Shown: positions 45,125 to 53,813 of the stretch, piece after piece | Layout: the number at the start of each line of letters is the position of its first letter | Numbering within the stretch: position 1 is the stretch's first letter | From: Pseudomonadota bacterium | GTDB taxonomy: Bacteria; Pseudomonadota; Gammaproteobacteria; Burkholderiales; Burkholderiaceae_B | Direction: 5' to 3' | Assembly: GCA_023389155.1 (NCBI GenBank) | Contig: JAEWEV010000019.1 | Location: 62,001 to 126,000, forward strand | Length of the DNA stretch: 64,000 nucleotides | Notes under the pieces: model-generated | What the model was told of the DNA's origin: nothing | The model's input: only the letters and a program-made list of their open reading frames with translations | Databases searched by the model: none | Position numbers and translations under genes: made by a program

Positions 45125-45300
45125 GCCGTTAACGGGAAGCGACTCGAAGAAAACCGGCTCCCAACTTGGAAGCGGTTCTTTCACTTGCGCCAATCTGCCC
45201 GCCAACAATCTGACGCTATTTCGGCCCTGGCTGGATATGGAAGCTGGTACCACAGGGCAAGCCCTGGAAAACGCACAGCAGCCAACTGCTGACGGTTCGA

Positions 45301-46026
45301 ATGGACGGCGCAGCTGCCGTGCTGAAAATCGCCAGTGACGCTCATGAGGTTCGTGGGGGCAAACTACTGGCATGGTGGGAAGGTGATGGCGCGGCAAAAG
45401 TCTACGCCAGCAGTGCAAACGCGTTTGTCATTGAACGTGCAGAAGGCACACGTTCCCTGATGACCATGGCCCTGCAGGGTTTTGATGATATGGCGAGCAC
45501 TGTCGCCTGCAGTACCGTCAGCCGATTACATGCTCATAAGAGTCCTTCTGGGGAAACTCCCGAGCTGGTTTCATTGCAATCATGGTTTACGGAACTGACT
45601 GCGGTCAGCCATGACAGCCGAATACTACAAATCTGCGCCAATCAGGCAATCAAGCTGCTATCAGCCCAACAAGACATGACAGTGCTGCATGGCGATATTC
45701 ACCACGATAATATTCTGGATTTCGCCGAACGCGGATGGCTTGCCATTGACCCAAAAGGACTTTACGGTGAACGCGGGTATGATTACGCCAATCTGATTGT
45801 CAATCCCGACTTGCATACCGTGGCCAATCCCGCGCGATTTGATCGTCAGGTGCGCGTGGTATCGGAGCAAGCCGGGTTGAATAGCCAGCGCTTGCTGGCG
45901 TGGGTATTGGCCGTTTCCGGCTTATCTGCATTGTGGTTCATGCAGGACGGAGACATACAACACGCAAGCCAGGATCTTGCCGTAGCACGCATGGCTGCAC
46001 AGTCACTTTCCATCAACCCCGACTGA
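45301..46026 (+). CDS. APH(6)/streptomycin phosphotransferase-like protein, apparently 5'-frameshifted
   Basis: 241 residues from ATG 45301. The catalytic loop LHGDIHHDNIL (about residues 134-144) and the metal loop WLAIDPKGLYGERGYDYANL are typical of the APH(6) hydroxyurea/streptomycin kinase family. The family N-lobe begins earlier: in the same frame upstream, 45214-45300 encodes a matching WKLVPQGKPW...SSQLLTV strand segment but has no start codon after the TGA at 45211. The matching N-terminus LFRPWLD is in another frame that opens at ATG 45099. Removing one base (A45237) would join them. So the gene is either damaged, truncated at ATG 45301, or has a sequence error. Confidence 0.7.
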   Translation: MDGAAAVLKIASDAHEVRGGKLLAWWEGDGAAKVYASSANAFVIERAEGTRSLMTMALQGFDDMASTVACSTVSRLHAHKSPSGETPELVSLQSWFTELTAVSHDSRILQICANQAIKLLSAQQDMTVLHGDIHHDNILDFAERGWLAIDPKGLYGERGYDYANLIVNPDLHTVANPARFDRQVRVVSEQAGLNSQRLLAWVLAVSGLSALWFMQDGDIQHASQDLAVARMAAQSLSINPD

Positions 46027-46043
46027 ATCAGGCAAAGCCCCGC

Positions 46044-46250
46044 TTAGTCCAGCGTAAAACCTGCATTGATGGTTACTTGCCAGTGGGCAACTTTGCCATC
46101 AACGACATGCCCTCTGGTTTCGGTAACGGTAAACCACTGAATGTTTCGTACGGTCTCGTTTGCTTTCGCAAGCGCGTTGCTCACCGCCTCTTCAATACTG
46201 GTCTTGGATGACCCAGTCAGCTCTATGTGTTTATAAATATGATCTGTCAT
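46044..46250 (-). CDS. Dodecin family flavin-binding protein
   Basis: 68-residue dodecin starting at ATG 46250 (GGAG seven bases ahead); 21 upstream in-frame codons are not family sequence. Residues KHIELTGSSKTSIEEAVSNALAKA and IQWFTVTETRGHVVDGKVAHWQVTINAGF match the dodecin fold, with the flavin-stacking tryptophan in IQWF. Dodecins form hollow 12-mers that store FMN/FAD or CoA. Convergent with the phosphotransferase gene, 17 bases apart. Confidence 0.93.
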   Translation of the reverse strand: MTDHIYKHIELTGSSKTSIEEAVSNALAKANETVRNIQWFTVTETRGHVVDGKVAHWQVTINAGFTLD

Positions 46251-46401
46251 GGCGCTGCTCCTATATGTTGGATGGGCACAAACCATGTTACAGAGATTGG
46301 AATATTTATGCAATTGGCACTTAAAGTGCGGATGTGATGTTTAAATACGTATTTCGTGGCGAGGGTCGCCAAACGTAACCAATGTCGGGCTTTAGGTACA
46401 C

Positions 46402-47757
46402 TTAACTAGATACCAGAAATCTGTCAAAAACATCGTCGGCGCCCATTTGCCCACCCTTGAGCATCACTTCTATACCATCCAACCCCGGCGTGTCACTGTG
46501 CATGGTACACACCGTGACACCCGGGGATAGCATTCTTGAATACGACAAGGCCCAGACGTCCAGTGTCGACATCGCCTGACTGGACGTATCGCCGCCCGCA
46601 ATGCCAAGCCGACCTAATCTCGTGTCGTGTTCTGAGAGGCGTTGCACTACAGAGTGGATAAATTCAGCCGTGCAGGTTGCGAACTGGCTGGTGTCAATTT
46701 GCGAGTCCCGCCCATTCTGCTGGTCAATGTACGCCAGAACACTGCAATTTTTGTCCAATAGATCACAAATGCGCTGACGCTGCATCTTTCGGTAATCACG
46801 ATCGGAAAGCAATTTCCGAGCCTGCAATGGAATTTTTTTATAGTTGCCCGCAGACTTCACCTGTGCAGCAGTCACCGGAGAAAGGCTTGCTGCAAATACA
46901 AATGTAACACCCGACACTGAGGGCTGCTTCGGTGAATTAGCAGAGTATATGGGCCGACTGGTGTTTGGCTGATGCCCCACTTCCCGGTTTGCCAGGACGC
47001 TCTGAAGAACCACACTGGAACCCACCACCAATGCTGTGTTGAATTGTTGAGCAATACGCTGAATCTGGCGACCGACAGAGCGTAGATGCAAATCGCAGGC
47101 AACATCAAACAGCACGCCCGTGTTCATCTCTGCGTTCACCCCAGCACAGCGCAGTGCGGCATGTTCAACATGGTTATCCAGTTCCGTTTCACCCTTTTCA
47201 TAAGCAGTAAAAGGGATGTTTATCACCTCGGACATACCCTGCAATTTCAAATGCAATCGCAGATCCGGCTCATTCATGGGCGTTACCGGATGACATTGCA
47301 TGGTAGGATGCCGGTCAATCCGAAAGATATGGCCTGAACTTCCCGCAGTAGCAAACAGATTTCCAAAACAGCAATACCGACCAATATCCGGTTGCCCGCC
47401 AACAATGATTGCGACCCTGCTCCCTACATAGCGCCCCAGAATCTTTATGGCGACACCCAGGCTCCCAGATTGCGGTGAACTGTCAAAGGTTGAACAGCAT
47501 TTGTAGTGCAATATCGGAACGGCAAGTTCCTGAAAAAAACGACCGATCTTCGGAAGACTGGCGTGCATTTGCGAGGGGTTCATGGACCGCGCGGTACCGG
47601 CAATGCCTATTGCGTCCAGCGGACCGATGCGTTCCAGCTGTTTCGGTTTCGGAACATCCAGAAAAAGAATCGTGCGCAGATTCCCTCTGGCCGCCATGGC
47701 CAGCGTATCGGTGGCACCAGTGAAATCATCGCCATACCAGCCAAACTTCAGCGTCAT
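46402..47757 (-). CDS. DUF1537 four-carbon acid sugar kinase family protein
   Basis: 451-residue sugar-acid kinase of the DUF1537 family. It has GWYGDDFTGATDT at residues 7-19, YKCCSTFDSSP near 93-103, HPVTPMNEPDLR near 157, GGDTSSQAM near 398, and the C-terminal LKGGQMG, all binding ATP or substrate in known members. In D-apionate catabolism a DUF1537 kinase (OiaK) phosphorylates 3-oxo-isoapionate before a RuBisCO-like protein acts. Here the RLP gene lies immediately upstream with a four-base overlap, so the kinase very probably makes the RLP substrate. Last gene of the TRAP/RLP operon. Confidence 0.88.
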   Translation of the reverse strand: MTLKFGWYGDDFTGATDTLAMAARGNLRTILFLDVPKPKQLERIGPLDAIGIAGTARSMNPSQMHASLPKIGRFFQELAVPILHYKCCSTFDSSPQSGSLGVAIKILGRYVGSRVAIIVGGQPDIGRYCCFGNLFATAGSSGHIFRIDRHPTMQCHPVTPMNEPDLRLHLKLQGMSEVINIPFTAYEKGETELDNHVEHAALRCAGVNAEMNTGVLFDVACDLHLRSVGRQIQRIAQQFNTALVVGSSVVLQSVLANREVGHQPNTSRPIYSANSPKQPSVSGVTFVFAASLSPVTAAQVKSAGNYKKIPLQARKLLSDRDYRKMQRQRICDLLDKNCSVLAYIDQQNGRDSQIDTSQFATCTAEFIHSVVQRLSEHDTRLGRLGIAGGDTSSQAMSTLDVWALSYSRMLSPGVTVCTMHSDTPGLDGIEVMLKGGQMGADDVFDRFLVSS

Positions 47758-49028
47758 GATTGCTTTTTGCCGAAAAAGGCCAGTGCTGCCTTCAGCTCCG
47801 GCATATTACGACTGTACTCATCCAGCGTGACTTGCTGCTGCTGCGCTTCCCACGCTTGCCGCAGACTTATGACACCGGCGGCCGGCCCCATCGGATGTGC
47901 CAGAATACCTCCGCCGGACATAAACAGCAGATCCTGACTTTGAACCGCCTGCCAGGTTGCGGGAACAGTGCCAGCCCATTGACCGGAAGAAAATACCGGA
48001 AGCACCCGATCATCAACTGTCTCTGACATGCTTGTCAGACTGTCTGACGCCGCATCAACTACCTCGCTGTCGGGTTGGGAAAACTTTCCCTGCAGTCCAT
48101 GCACATGCATATGGTCTACGCCCGTCAGCCGCCACATCGCCTGGTAAGGCTGATAGCCCATGCCAAGCAGAGAGTGCCGCGAAAGGGCACCAAAGCCGTT
48201 GCGGTGGCCATGAATAGCCAGCGACGTGCTGCGGCGCAAACTTTGAATCGCTGAAAAACCGCAGTAGTTCAGGCTGACCATCACGCACGTACCTTCCTCG
48301 GATTCAACCAGATCCGCGTGGCGGCGCATAGCGTCCAGGTCATCACTGATGTTGAATGCCATCATGACCTTCTTACCAGTGCGCTGCGCATGCTCCCGTA
48401 TCACGGCCATGACAGCCGGAATGCGCTCTGCAAGCGGAGCATGAGCGGGATTTGCACACACCTCATCATCTTTGATGAAGTCCACCCCTGCTTCGCACAG
48501 CGTTTTCACAAGGGTCGCGGTCTGCGCCGCACTCATGCCAACATTCGGCTTTATGATAGTACCCACCATCGCACCCGCGGCCGTACCAATGCTGGCACGC
48601 GTTCCGCCAATACCCATGTGTGGCAGTTCAAATTGCATTCGAAATGGTGAAGGTAAAGTGAGCGACTCTAGTCGCAAGCCCGTTACTTCGCCCAGATCAT
48701 AGAGATTGCCCGAGACAGTCGCCGCCAGGGTTGGAAGATTGGTGCCAAAGTTTTCAATCGGATATGAAATATCCACGTGCGCGCGGTGCCATGGTCCCTG
48801 AACGTTTCTGCGCTCCAGCCAAGCATTGGAAAGACTGGGTCTGTCGGACGGCGGCAACTCCCTGATGCCGGTAACCACGGCACGTGCTCTGGCCCGCAGT
48901 TCATCAGTTTCTCCCGCGACACGTGTAAACGTGCCACAGGATTGTTCGCCTGCCATGATTTCGGCGACTTTGGCCGGTTCGAATGGCGTTTCGACGATAT
49001 AACGGGCAAGTACCTCATTGCCCTTCAT
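47754..49028 (-). CDS. RuBisCO-like protein (type IV RLP, OiaX-like)
   Basis: 424-residue RuBisCO large-subunit-fold protein. Most of the RuBisCO active site is kept: Asn108 (SGNLYD), Lys160 (TIIKPN), the carbamate/metal set Lys186-Asp188-Glu189 in FIKDDE, His275-Arg276 (HGHR), His308, the loop-6 Lys315 (GKFSQ), and glycines 372-374. Differences are Asn162 where RuBisCO has its second KPK lysine, and Gln350 in the SSGQ loop where RuBisCO has a glycine. It is therefore an RLP, likely acting on a 2,3-enediol(ate) from a phosphorylated keto acid, such as decarboxylation as described for OiaX. ATGA overlaps on both sides. Confidence 0.9.
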   Translation of the reverse strand: MKGNEVLARYIVETPFEPAKVAEIMAGEQSCGTFTRVAGETDELRARARAVVTGIRELPPSDRPSLSNAWLERRNVQGPWHRAHVDISYPIENFGTNLPTLAATVSGNLYDLGEVTGLRLESLTLPSPFRMQFELPHMGIGGTRASIGTAAGAMVGTIIKPNVGMSAAQTATLVKTLCEAGVDFIKDDEVCANPAHAPLAERIPAVMAVIREHAQRTGKKVMMAFNISDDLDAMRRHADLVESEEGTCVMVSLNYCGFSAIQSLRRSTSLAIHGHRNGFGALSRHSLLGMGYQPYQAMWRLTGVDHMHVHGLQGKFSQPDSEVVDAASDSLTSMSETVDDRVLPVFSSGQWAGTVPATWQAVQSQDLLFMSGGGILAHPMGPAAGVISLRQAWEAQQQQVTLDEYSRNMPELKAALAFFGKKQS

Positions 49029-49564
49029 AGTGTCTCCAGATCAGGAAAGGGTCTGATGGCCTGTTGCCCGTTCCATCCTTCCGAGGTCTCGCGAATCAGT
49101 TCGAACAGGCGACCCTTGGGCCCGGCGACTTCCGAAAGTTCAATGACGGTGCCAGGATGATACTCGGTGTCAAAATACACGAACCTGCCCTGCTTACCCA
49201 CCTCTCCACTCATTCGAGGTTTGAATCCCTGTCTGAGCAGACGTTCAAGATCGGCATCGTACTGTTCGGTCCAATAGGCGACATGCTGCAGGCCGGTCCT
49301 GCCAGCCTGCCGGAAATCGCGATACATGGACGGTACATCATTGCGAGTCTGTATTAATTCCACTTGAACAAAACCCGAGTTGGCAAGCGCGACAGAGTTA
49401 TGAGGCTCGTACGTTTTACCATCATATTGATAATTGCGGATCGGAACCCTGGGGTTGTAATACCAGGGACCGACGCCCAGCGTGTTGCTCCAATACGCCA
49501 TTGCCTCTTCAATGTCGTCGACGACGTAACCCAGTTGGCGTATTTCGCCAAAAAAATTGCTCAT
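49025..49564 (-). CDS. VOC (glyoxalase/epimerase-like) family protein
   Basis: 179 residues from ATG 49564 (GGA seven bases ahead); upstream in-frame codons are not conserved. Two beta-alpha-beta-beta-beta modules of the vicinal-oxygen-chelate fold: IRQLGYVVDDIEEAMAYWSNTLGVGPWYY at the N-terminus, QVELIQ near residue 80, LQHVAYW near 107, VIELSEV near 152. The histidine and glutamates could ligate a metal, as in methylmalonyl-CoA epimerase and glyoxalase I. Overlaps the RLP start by four bases, so it is tightly coupled; an isomerase or epimerase step is plausible. Confidence 0.82.
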   Translation of the reverse strand: MSNFFGEIRQLGYVVDDIEEAMAYWSNTLGVGPWYYNPRVPIRNYQYDGKTYEPHNSVALANSGFVQVELIQTRNDVPSMYRDFRQAGRTGLQHVAYWTEQYDADLERLLRQGFKPRMSGEVGKQGRFVYFDTEYHPGTVIELSEVAGPKGRLFELIRETSEGWNGQQAIRPFPDLETL

Positions 49565-49635
49565 ATTGTGTTCCAGCTTTTTGATAAAAACAGCGCCGGT
49601 CGGACAGACGGGTAGCGCCTGCCTGACCATTTGAT

Positions 49636-51534
49636 TTATTTGATGAAACCTGTAGAAATCCAGGGTACAAATGTCACGATCATTAAACCGACCAGGAGCG
49701 CAATGACATAACCCCATATATGGCGCATGCCTTCGGAAGGATCAACTTTGCTGATTGCACATGCCCCGTAATAGCCAACACCGAAGGGTGGCGCGAACAG
49801 ACCGATTCCCATCGCGAAAATCACGACTATGGAGTAGTGGACGTCGTTAATGTCCAGCGCACGTGCTACGGGAAACAGGAGCGGACCGAACAGAACGATG
49901 GCCGGAATACCCTCCAGAATGCTGCCCAGGATTATGAATGCAATTACAGATATGATCAGAAAACCGTATCCCCCGCCAGGCACGCCCGCCATAAGCGCGG
50001 CAAGATCACTTGAAAACCCAGACTGGGTCAGCGCCCACGCCATCGCCGTGGCACAACCGATAATCAGCATAATGGCGCCCGATAGTGTGGCGGTTTCCAC
50101 CAAAATTGGCGTAATGCGTTTCCAGTCAAATTGCCGATACACGCACAGCCCGAGAATAATTGAGTACACCACGCCAATGGTAGAGACTTCAGTTGCCGTT
50201 GCCACTCCTTCCACAACTGCAGCGCGTATCACAAATGGCAACGAAATGGCAGGCAGTGCAACCAGGAAAAACCGGAAAATATCCCGTTTGGGAACACTGG
50301 GAACCTTCGACAGATCTTCTCTGCGATAGCGCCACCCAACCACAACGCACAGACAAAGTCCCAGAACGACCGCTGGCAATATGCCACCCGTGAACAGCGC
50401 AGCAATGGAGACACCTGTTACCGAGCCAATCGTGATCAGTACGATGGAAGGAGGAATGGTTTCGGTCTGAGCGCCCGTCGCCGACAGCAACGCAACGAGT
50501 TCTCCCTTATTGGCGCCGCGCTTCTCCATTTCAGGGAAAAGCACCGGTGTGATAGCCGCCATATCGGCAATTTTGGAACCTGAAATACCAGACACCAGGT
50601 ACATCGCGCCAATCAGCACATAGGAAAGCCCGCCTCTGACATGACCTAAACAGCTTGCCAGAAAACGAATCATTGCCCGTGCCATTCCTGTCATTTCTAT
50701 CAAGGCGCCAAGAAAAATAAAAAGTGGTACCGCCAGTAGAATCAGATGGGACATGCCTTCATTCAGCCGCCCTACCATTACCACTATCGGGGTTTGTGTG
50801 GTGAGGGTCAGATAGCCAAAAGTGGCCAGCGCAAATGAAAAGGCAATAGGAACACCGGAAAACACATTCGCAGCAACAACGACGACGAAGAAAATAACCA
50901 GATTGAATTTACCAAGCCCAGTCAGCCAGGGTTGGGCGAGCCAGAAAGCCGCCAGCAAGGCAAGCGTGATCCCCAGACTCAGATAGAGATGCTTTCGATC
51001 GGAGGTCAAACCCATGTGCAACAGCGAAGTCATGATCATGAATGCAATACCAACGGGGAGTGCCGCCGCATGCCAGGCATTGCTGATCTCCAGCGCTGGC
51101 GTGACAATGTAGGACTCCTCATAGGCATAATCGATCGCCGGATACAGAAACAGCACCAGAAACGCCAGCGACGCCGAAAGCGCAAAACCTTCGAGCAGCA
51201 TGCGTTTATCAGGAGTGACGCGATCAATGAACGCCGTCATGCGCATATGCTGACCACGTCGCAGGGCAATCACGGCACCCAGCATGGAAAGCCAGAGGAA
51301 TAAAATCGACGCCAGTTCGTCGGTCCATACCAATGGCACATGCAATACGTATCTGGCTACAACTCCGGAGAACAGAATCACGATCTCCAGCAGGATAAGC
51401 GCCACCGCGACCAGCTCGATCGTTCGTCCAAGAATCCGGTCTGCAATCCGCAGCGCTTTTTCGCTCGCCGATGCCGACACATGAACAGGCGACGTGGTTT
51501 GCACGACAGACTCAGACATTAATGCCGTTTCCAT
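49636..51534 (-). CDS. TRAP transporter fused permease (DctQ-DctM)
   Basis: About 632-residue fused TRAP membrane protein. The N-terminal ~160 residues form the small DctQ subunit (four hydrophobic segments, VVARYVLHVPLVWTDELASILFLWLSMLGA), followed by a linking segment and the ~430-residue DctM channel with GLSYVLIGAMYLVSGISGSKIADMAAITP. It imports an organic or sugar acid with sodium using the DctP receptor encoded just upstream. Start may be ATG 51534 or 51519. DctQ and DctM are separate in many TRAP systems but fused forms are known. Confidence 0.9.
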   Translation of the reverse strand: METALMSESVVQTTSPVHVSASASEKALRIADRILGRTIELVAVALILLEIVILFSGVVARYVLHVPLVWTDELASILFLWLSMLGAVIALRRGQHMRMTAFIDRVTPDKRMLLEGFALSASLAFLVLFLYPAIDYAYEESYIVTPALEISNAWHAAALPVGIAFMIMTSLLHMGLTSDRKHLYLSLGITLALLAAFWLAQPWLTGLGKFNLVIFFVVVVAANVFSGVPIAFSFALATFGYLTLTTQTPIVVMVGRLNEGMSHLILLAVPLFIFLGALIEMTGMARAMIRFLASCLGHVRGGLSYVLIGAMYLVSGISGSKIADMAAITPVLFPEMEKRGANKGELVALLSATGAQTETIPPSIVLITIGSVTGVSIAALFTGGILPAVVLGLCLCVVVGWRYRREDLSKVPSVPKRDIFRFFLVALPAISLPFVIRAAVVEGVATATEVSTIGVVYSIILGLCVYRQFDWKRITPILVETATLSGAIMLIIGCATAMAWALTQSGFSSDLAALMAGVPGGGYGFLIISVIAFIILGSILEGIPAIVLFGPLLFPVARALDINDVHYSIVVIFAMGIGLFAPPFGVGYYGACAISKVDPSEGMRHIWGYVIALLVGLMIVTFVPWISTGFIK

Positions 51535-51538
51535 ACCA

Positions 51539-52558
51539 CTAAACCAGTTTGCCGACCGAAGCTTCAAGTGCCGACCAGGCTTCATCACCAAATCTGCCTT
51601 TCCACTCTTTGTAGAAACCGGCGGTGCGCAATGCCTCCCGGAAGGAGTCCGAAGACGGTGTATTGAAGGCCAGCCCTTTCGATTTCAGGTCAGTAACGAC
51701 CGATTCATTCAGCTTTTTAATATCTTCCCGCTGGCGAAGACCAGCTCCGTTAATACCATCAGCAACAATTGTTTTCAGATCATCGGGAAGTCTGTCCCAG
51801 GCAGCGCCATTGGCAATGAACCAGAAACCATCCCAGATGTGATTGGTCAGTGAGCAGTACTTTTGTACCTCATACAGCTTTGCCACCTGAATAATCGGCA
51901 AAGGGTTCTCCTGGGCGTCAACGATTTTGGTCTGCAGCGACGAATACACTTCGCTGAACTGCAGACTGGTAGGCGATGCGCCCAGGCCCTTGAACATGGA
52001 AATGGATAGCGGGCTGACCGGGACGCGTATTTTCAGGTCATCCAGATCCGACGCCTGCTCAACAGGCGCTTTACTGCTTGTCATTTGACGGAAGCCGTTG
52101 TCCCACATCTTGTCGAAAGCATAAAGGCGAATCTTGCGAATCGCACCTCTCACATGTGCGCCAAGCTCGCCGTCCATGGCCTTCCAGACCTGTGAATAAT
52201 CACTGAATGCGAAGCCCAGCGCATTGATCGCAGCAACGGGCACCAGCGTTGCAATCACAAGTGAAGACGGCGTGAAAAACTGGATGCCTCCGGAACGTAC
52301 CTGAGACAGCATATCGGTGTCGCCACCCAACTGGTTATTGGGAAAGATCGCGATATCTACCCTGCCACCGGATTTTCCCCTGATTTCATCCGCGGCTTCT
52401 TTGGCACGAATATTCAGCGGGTGAGTCAATGGGAGATTGTTGCCGTATTTGTAGGAAAACTCGGCAGCACGAGCAATCTGTGGTAATGCGCCAACCAAAC
52501 CCGCCAGCGGCAAGGCAGACATGGAACGCAGCATGCTGCGACGGGAATATTTTTGCAT
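51539..52558 (-). CDS. TRAP transporter periplasmic receptor (DctP)
   Basis: 339-residue DctP-type receptor with a twin-arginine-like signal (SRRSMLRSMSALPLAGLVG, residues 5-23, cleavage after ARA near 32). Landmarks are LPLTHPLNIRAKEAADEIRGKSGGRVDIAIFPNNQLGGD and KIRVPVSPLSISMFKGLGASPTSLQFSEVYSSLQTKIVDAQENP, including the arginine that binds the ligand carboxylate. AGGAGACAACG precedes the ATG. First gene of the operon and divergent from the LacI regulator. Confidence 0.92.
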   Translation of the reverse strand: MQKYSRRSMLRSMSALPLAGLVGALPQIARAAEFSYKYGNNLPLTHPLNIRAKEAADEIRGKSGGRVDIAIFPNNQLGGDTDMLSQVRSGGIQFFTPSSLVIATLVPVAAINALGFAFSDYSQVWKAMDGELGAHVRGAIRKIRLYAFDKMWDNGFRQMTSSKAPVEQASDLDDLKIRVPVSPLSISMFKGLGASPTSLQFSEVYSSLQTKIVDAQENPLPIIQVAKLYEVQKYCSLTNHIWDGFWFIANGAAWDRLPDDLKTIVADGINGAGLRQREDIKKLNESVVTDLKSKGLAFNTPSSDSFREALRTAGFYKEWKGRFGDEAWSALEASVGKLV

Positions 52559-52575
52559 CGTTGTCTCCTGATATT

Positions 52576-52667
52576 AAATGATGGTTTTTGATTATTTTTC
52601 ACTTCCAAGGTGAAACAATATAGTGATAATATGACAGCGTCAATTCAAACAAATGATGGTTTTTGAT
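52576..52667. promoter_or_regulatory. Operator-like direct repeats and dyad between dctP and lacI-type gene
   Basis: The 17-base sequence AAATGATGGTTTTTGAT occurs twice (52576-52592 and 52651-52667), spaced 75 bases apart. Between them is a dyad TTTCAC-N7-GTGAAA (52597-52615). The left copy lies 17 bases before the dctP start, the right one overlaps the first possible start of the LacI gene. Together they look like operators for the LacI protein controlling both directions. Confidence 0.6.
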
Positions 52668-52682
52668 GTGATTAACAATGTC

Positions 52683-53717
52683 ATGAAGAATTCTGCAAGA
52701 GCCAATATCGCCGATATTGCCAAGCTGGCAAACGTGTCTACTGCCACTGTTGATCGCGTGCTGAACCATCGCCCGGGCGTTCGCGAAGCCACAGTCCAGC
52801 GAGTACTGAAAGCAGCTGCGGAGCTGGCCTATCTGCCCGAGAGTGATCTTTACGCCGCCCTTACCCCAAGCGCAATGCGTATTTCATTTGTACTTCCCAA
52901 AGGCACAAACCGGTTTGTCGGAATGCTGGGCGATACTATCACATACTCGCAGCAAAGCTGGGCGCCCTACAATGTGAAATGCCGGGTGGAATATATCGAA
53001 GGATTCAATCCTGAAATACTGGCGGCCTGCCTTAAGCGCCAGGCCGAACGCGCGGATGGCATTGTCTGTATGGCAATCGAACATCCGCTGGTCCGTGATG
53101 CCGTTGAGCAATTAATTGACAAGGGAAAGCACGTCATTACATTGATCACTGATATTTCCAATACTCGCCGGGCCGCCTATATCGGGCTCGACAATCGAGC
53201 TGCCGGGCGTACAGCCGCCTATCTGATTGCACGCTTCATCGGATCTCGTCCCGCCAAGGTTGCGATGATCGCAGGCAGTCTGAGTTATCGGGCACATGAA
53301 GAACGTGAGATGGGTTTTCTATACATGTTCAAGGAATTGTTCCCCACTATGGAAGTCATGGGCCTGCGGGAAGGCCTTGACAATGCAGAAGAAAATTACA
53401 GGCTGACTCGGCAGTTGTTAAAACAGTCACCGGATCTTGCAGGCATCTACAATATTGGCGGCGCATCCGACGGTGTCGCCCGGGCACTGAAGGAGGCCGG
53501 GCTGGAGCATAAAGTAGTGTTTATCGGGCACGGCCTGACCCCGGATACGCGTGCCCTTCTGATCGACGGAACCATGGATGCGGTGATCACTCAAAACCCC
53601 CAGTCTTCAACCATGAATTGCATTCGTATTTTTGCAAACCTGCGAGACAGGCGTCCGGTGATGACCGGCATCGACCCCGTACAAAGCCAGGTTATTTTTC
53701 GTGAAAACCTGCCATGA
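52683..53717 (+). CDS. LacI-family transcriptional regulator
   Basis: About 344 residues from ATG 52683 (MKNSARANIADIAKLANVSTATVDRVLNHRPGVREATVQRVLKAAAELAYLP). Earlier in-frame ATGs at 52653 and 52656 fall inside a repeated operator-like sequence, so I prefer the later start, though no start has a strong ribosome site. The N-terminal LacI helix-turn-helix with hinge helix is followed by a ribose-binding-protein-like domain (TYSQQSWAPYNVKC ... GIYNIGGASDGVARALKEAG). It is closest in style to sugar- or sugar-acid-responsive repressors and probably controls the TRAP/VOC/RLP/kinase operon. Confidence 0.9.
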   Translation: MKNSARANIADIAKLANVSTATVDRVLNHRPGVREATVQRVLKAAAELAYLPESDLYAALTPSAMRISFVLPKGTNRFVGMLGDTITYSQQSWAPYNVKCRVEYIEGFNPEILAACLKRQAERADGIVCMAIEHPLVRDAVEQLIDKGKHVITLITDISNTRRAAYIGLDNRAAGRTAAYLIARFIGSRPAKVAMIAGSLSYRAHEEREMGFLYMFKELFPTMEVMGLREGLDNAEENYRLTRQLLKQSPDLAGIYNIGGASDGVARALKEAGLEHKVVFIGHGLTPDTRALLIDGTMDAVITQNPQSSTMNCIRIFANLRDRRPVMTGIDPVQSQVIFRENLP

Positions 53718-53813
53718 AAGATGACAAGGGTAATCTGTGCAAACAGAAACCAGCATCAAGCCAGTTGCATTCGTCATTCACCGCGAAAAACAATAAGTCT
53801 GGTTGAATCCAAA

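Noticed and set aside
47754..49028. True CO2-fixing RuBisCO
   Set aside because: Changes at the KPK and SGG positions, no small subunit, no phosphoribulokinase, and a catabolic kinase/TRAP context.
52653..52682. Upstream ATG pair as start of the LacI regulator
   Set aside because: Falls inside the exact 17-base repeat shared with the dctP side, which reads as an operator; the family sequence begins after 52683.
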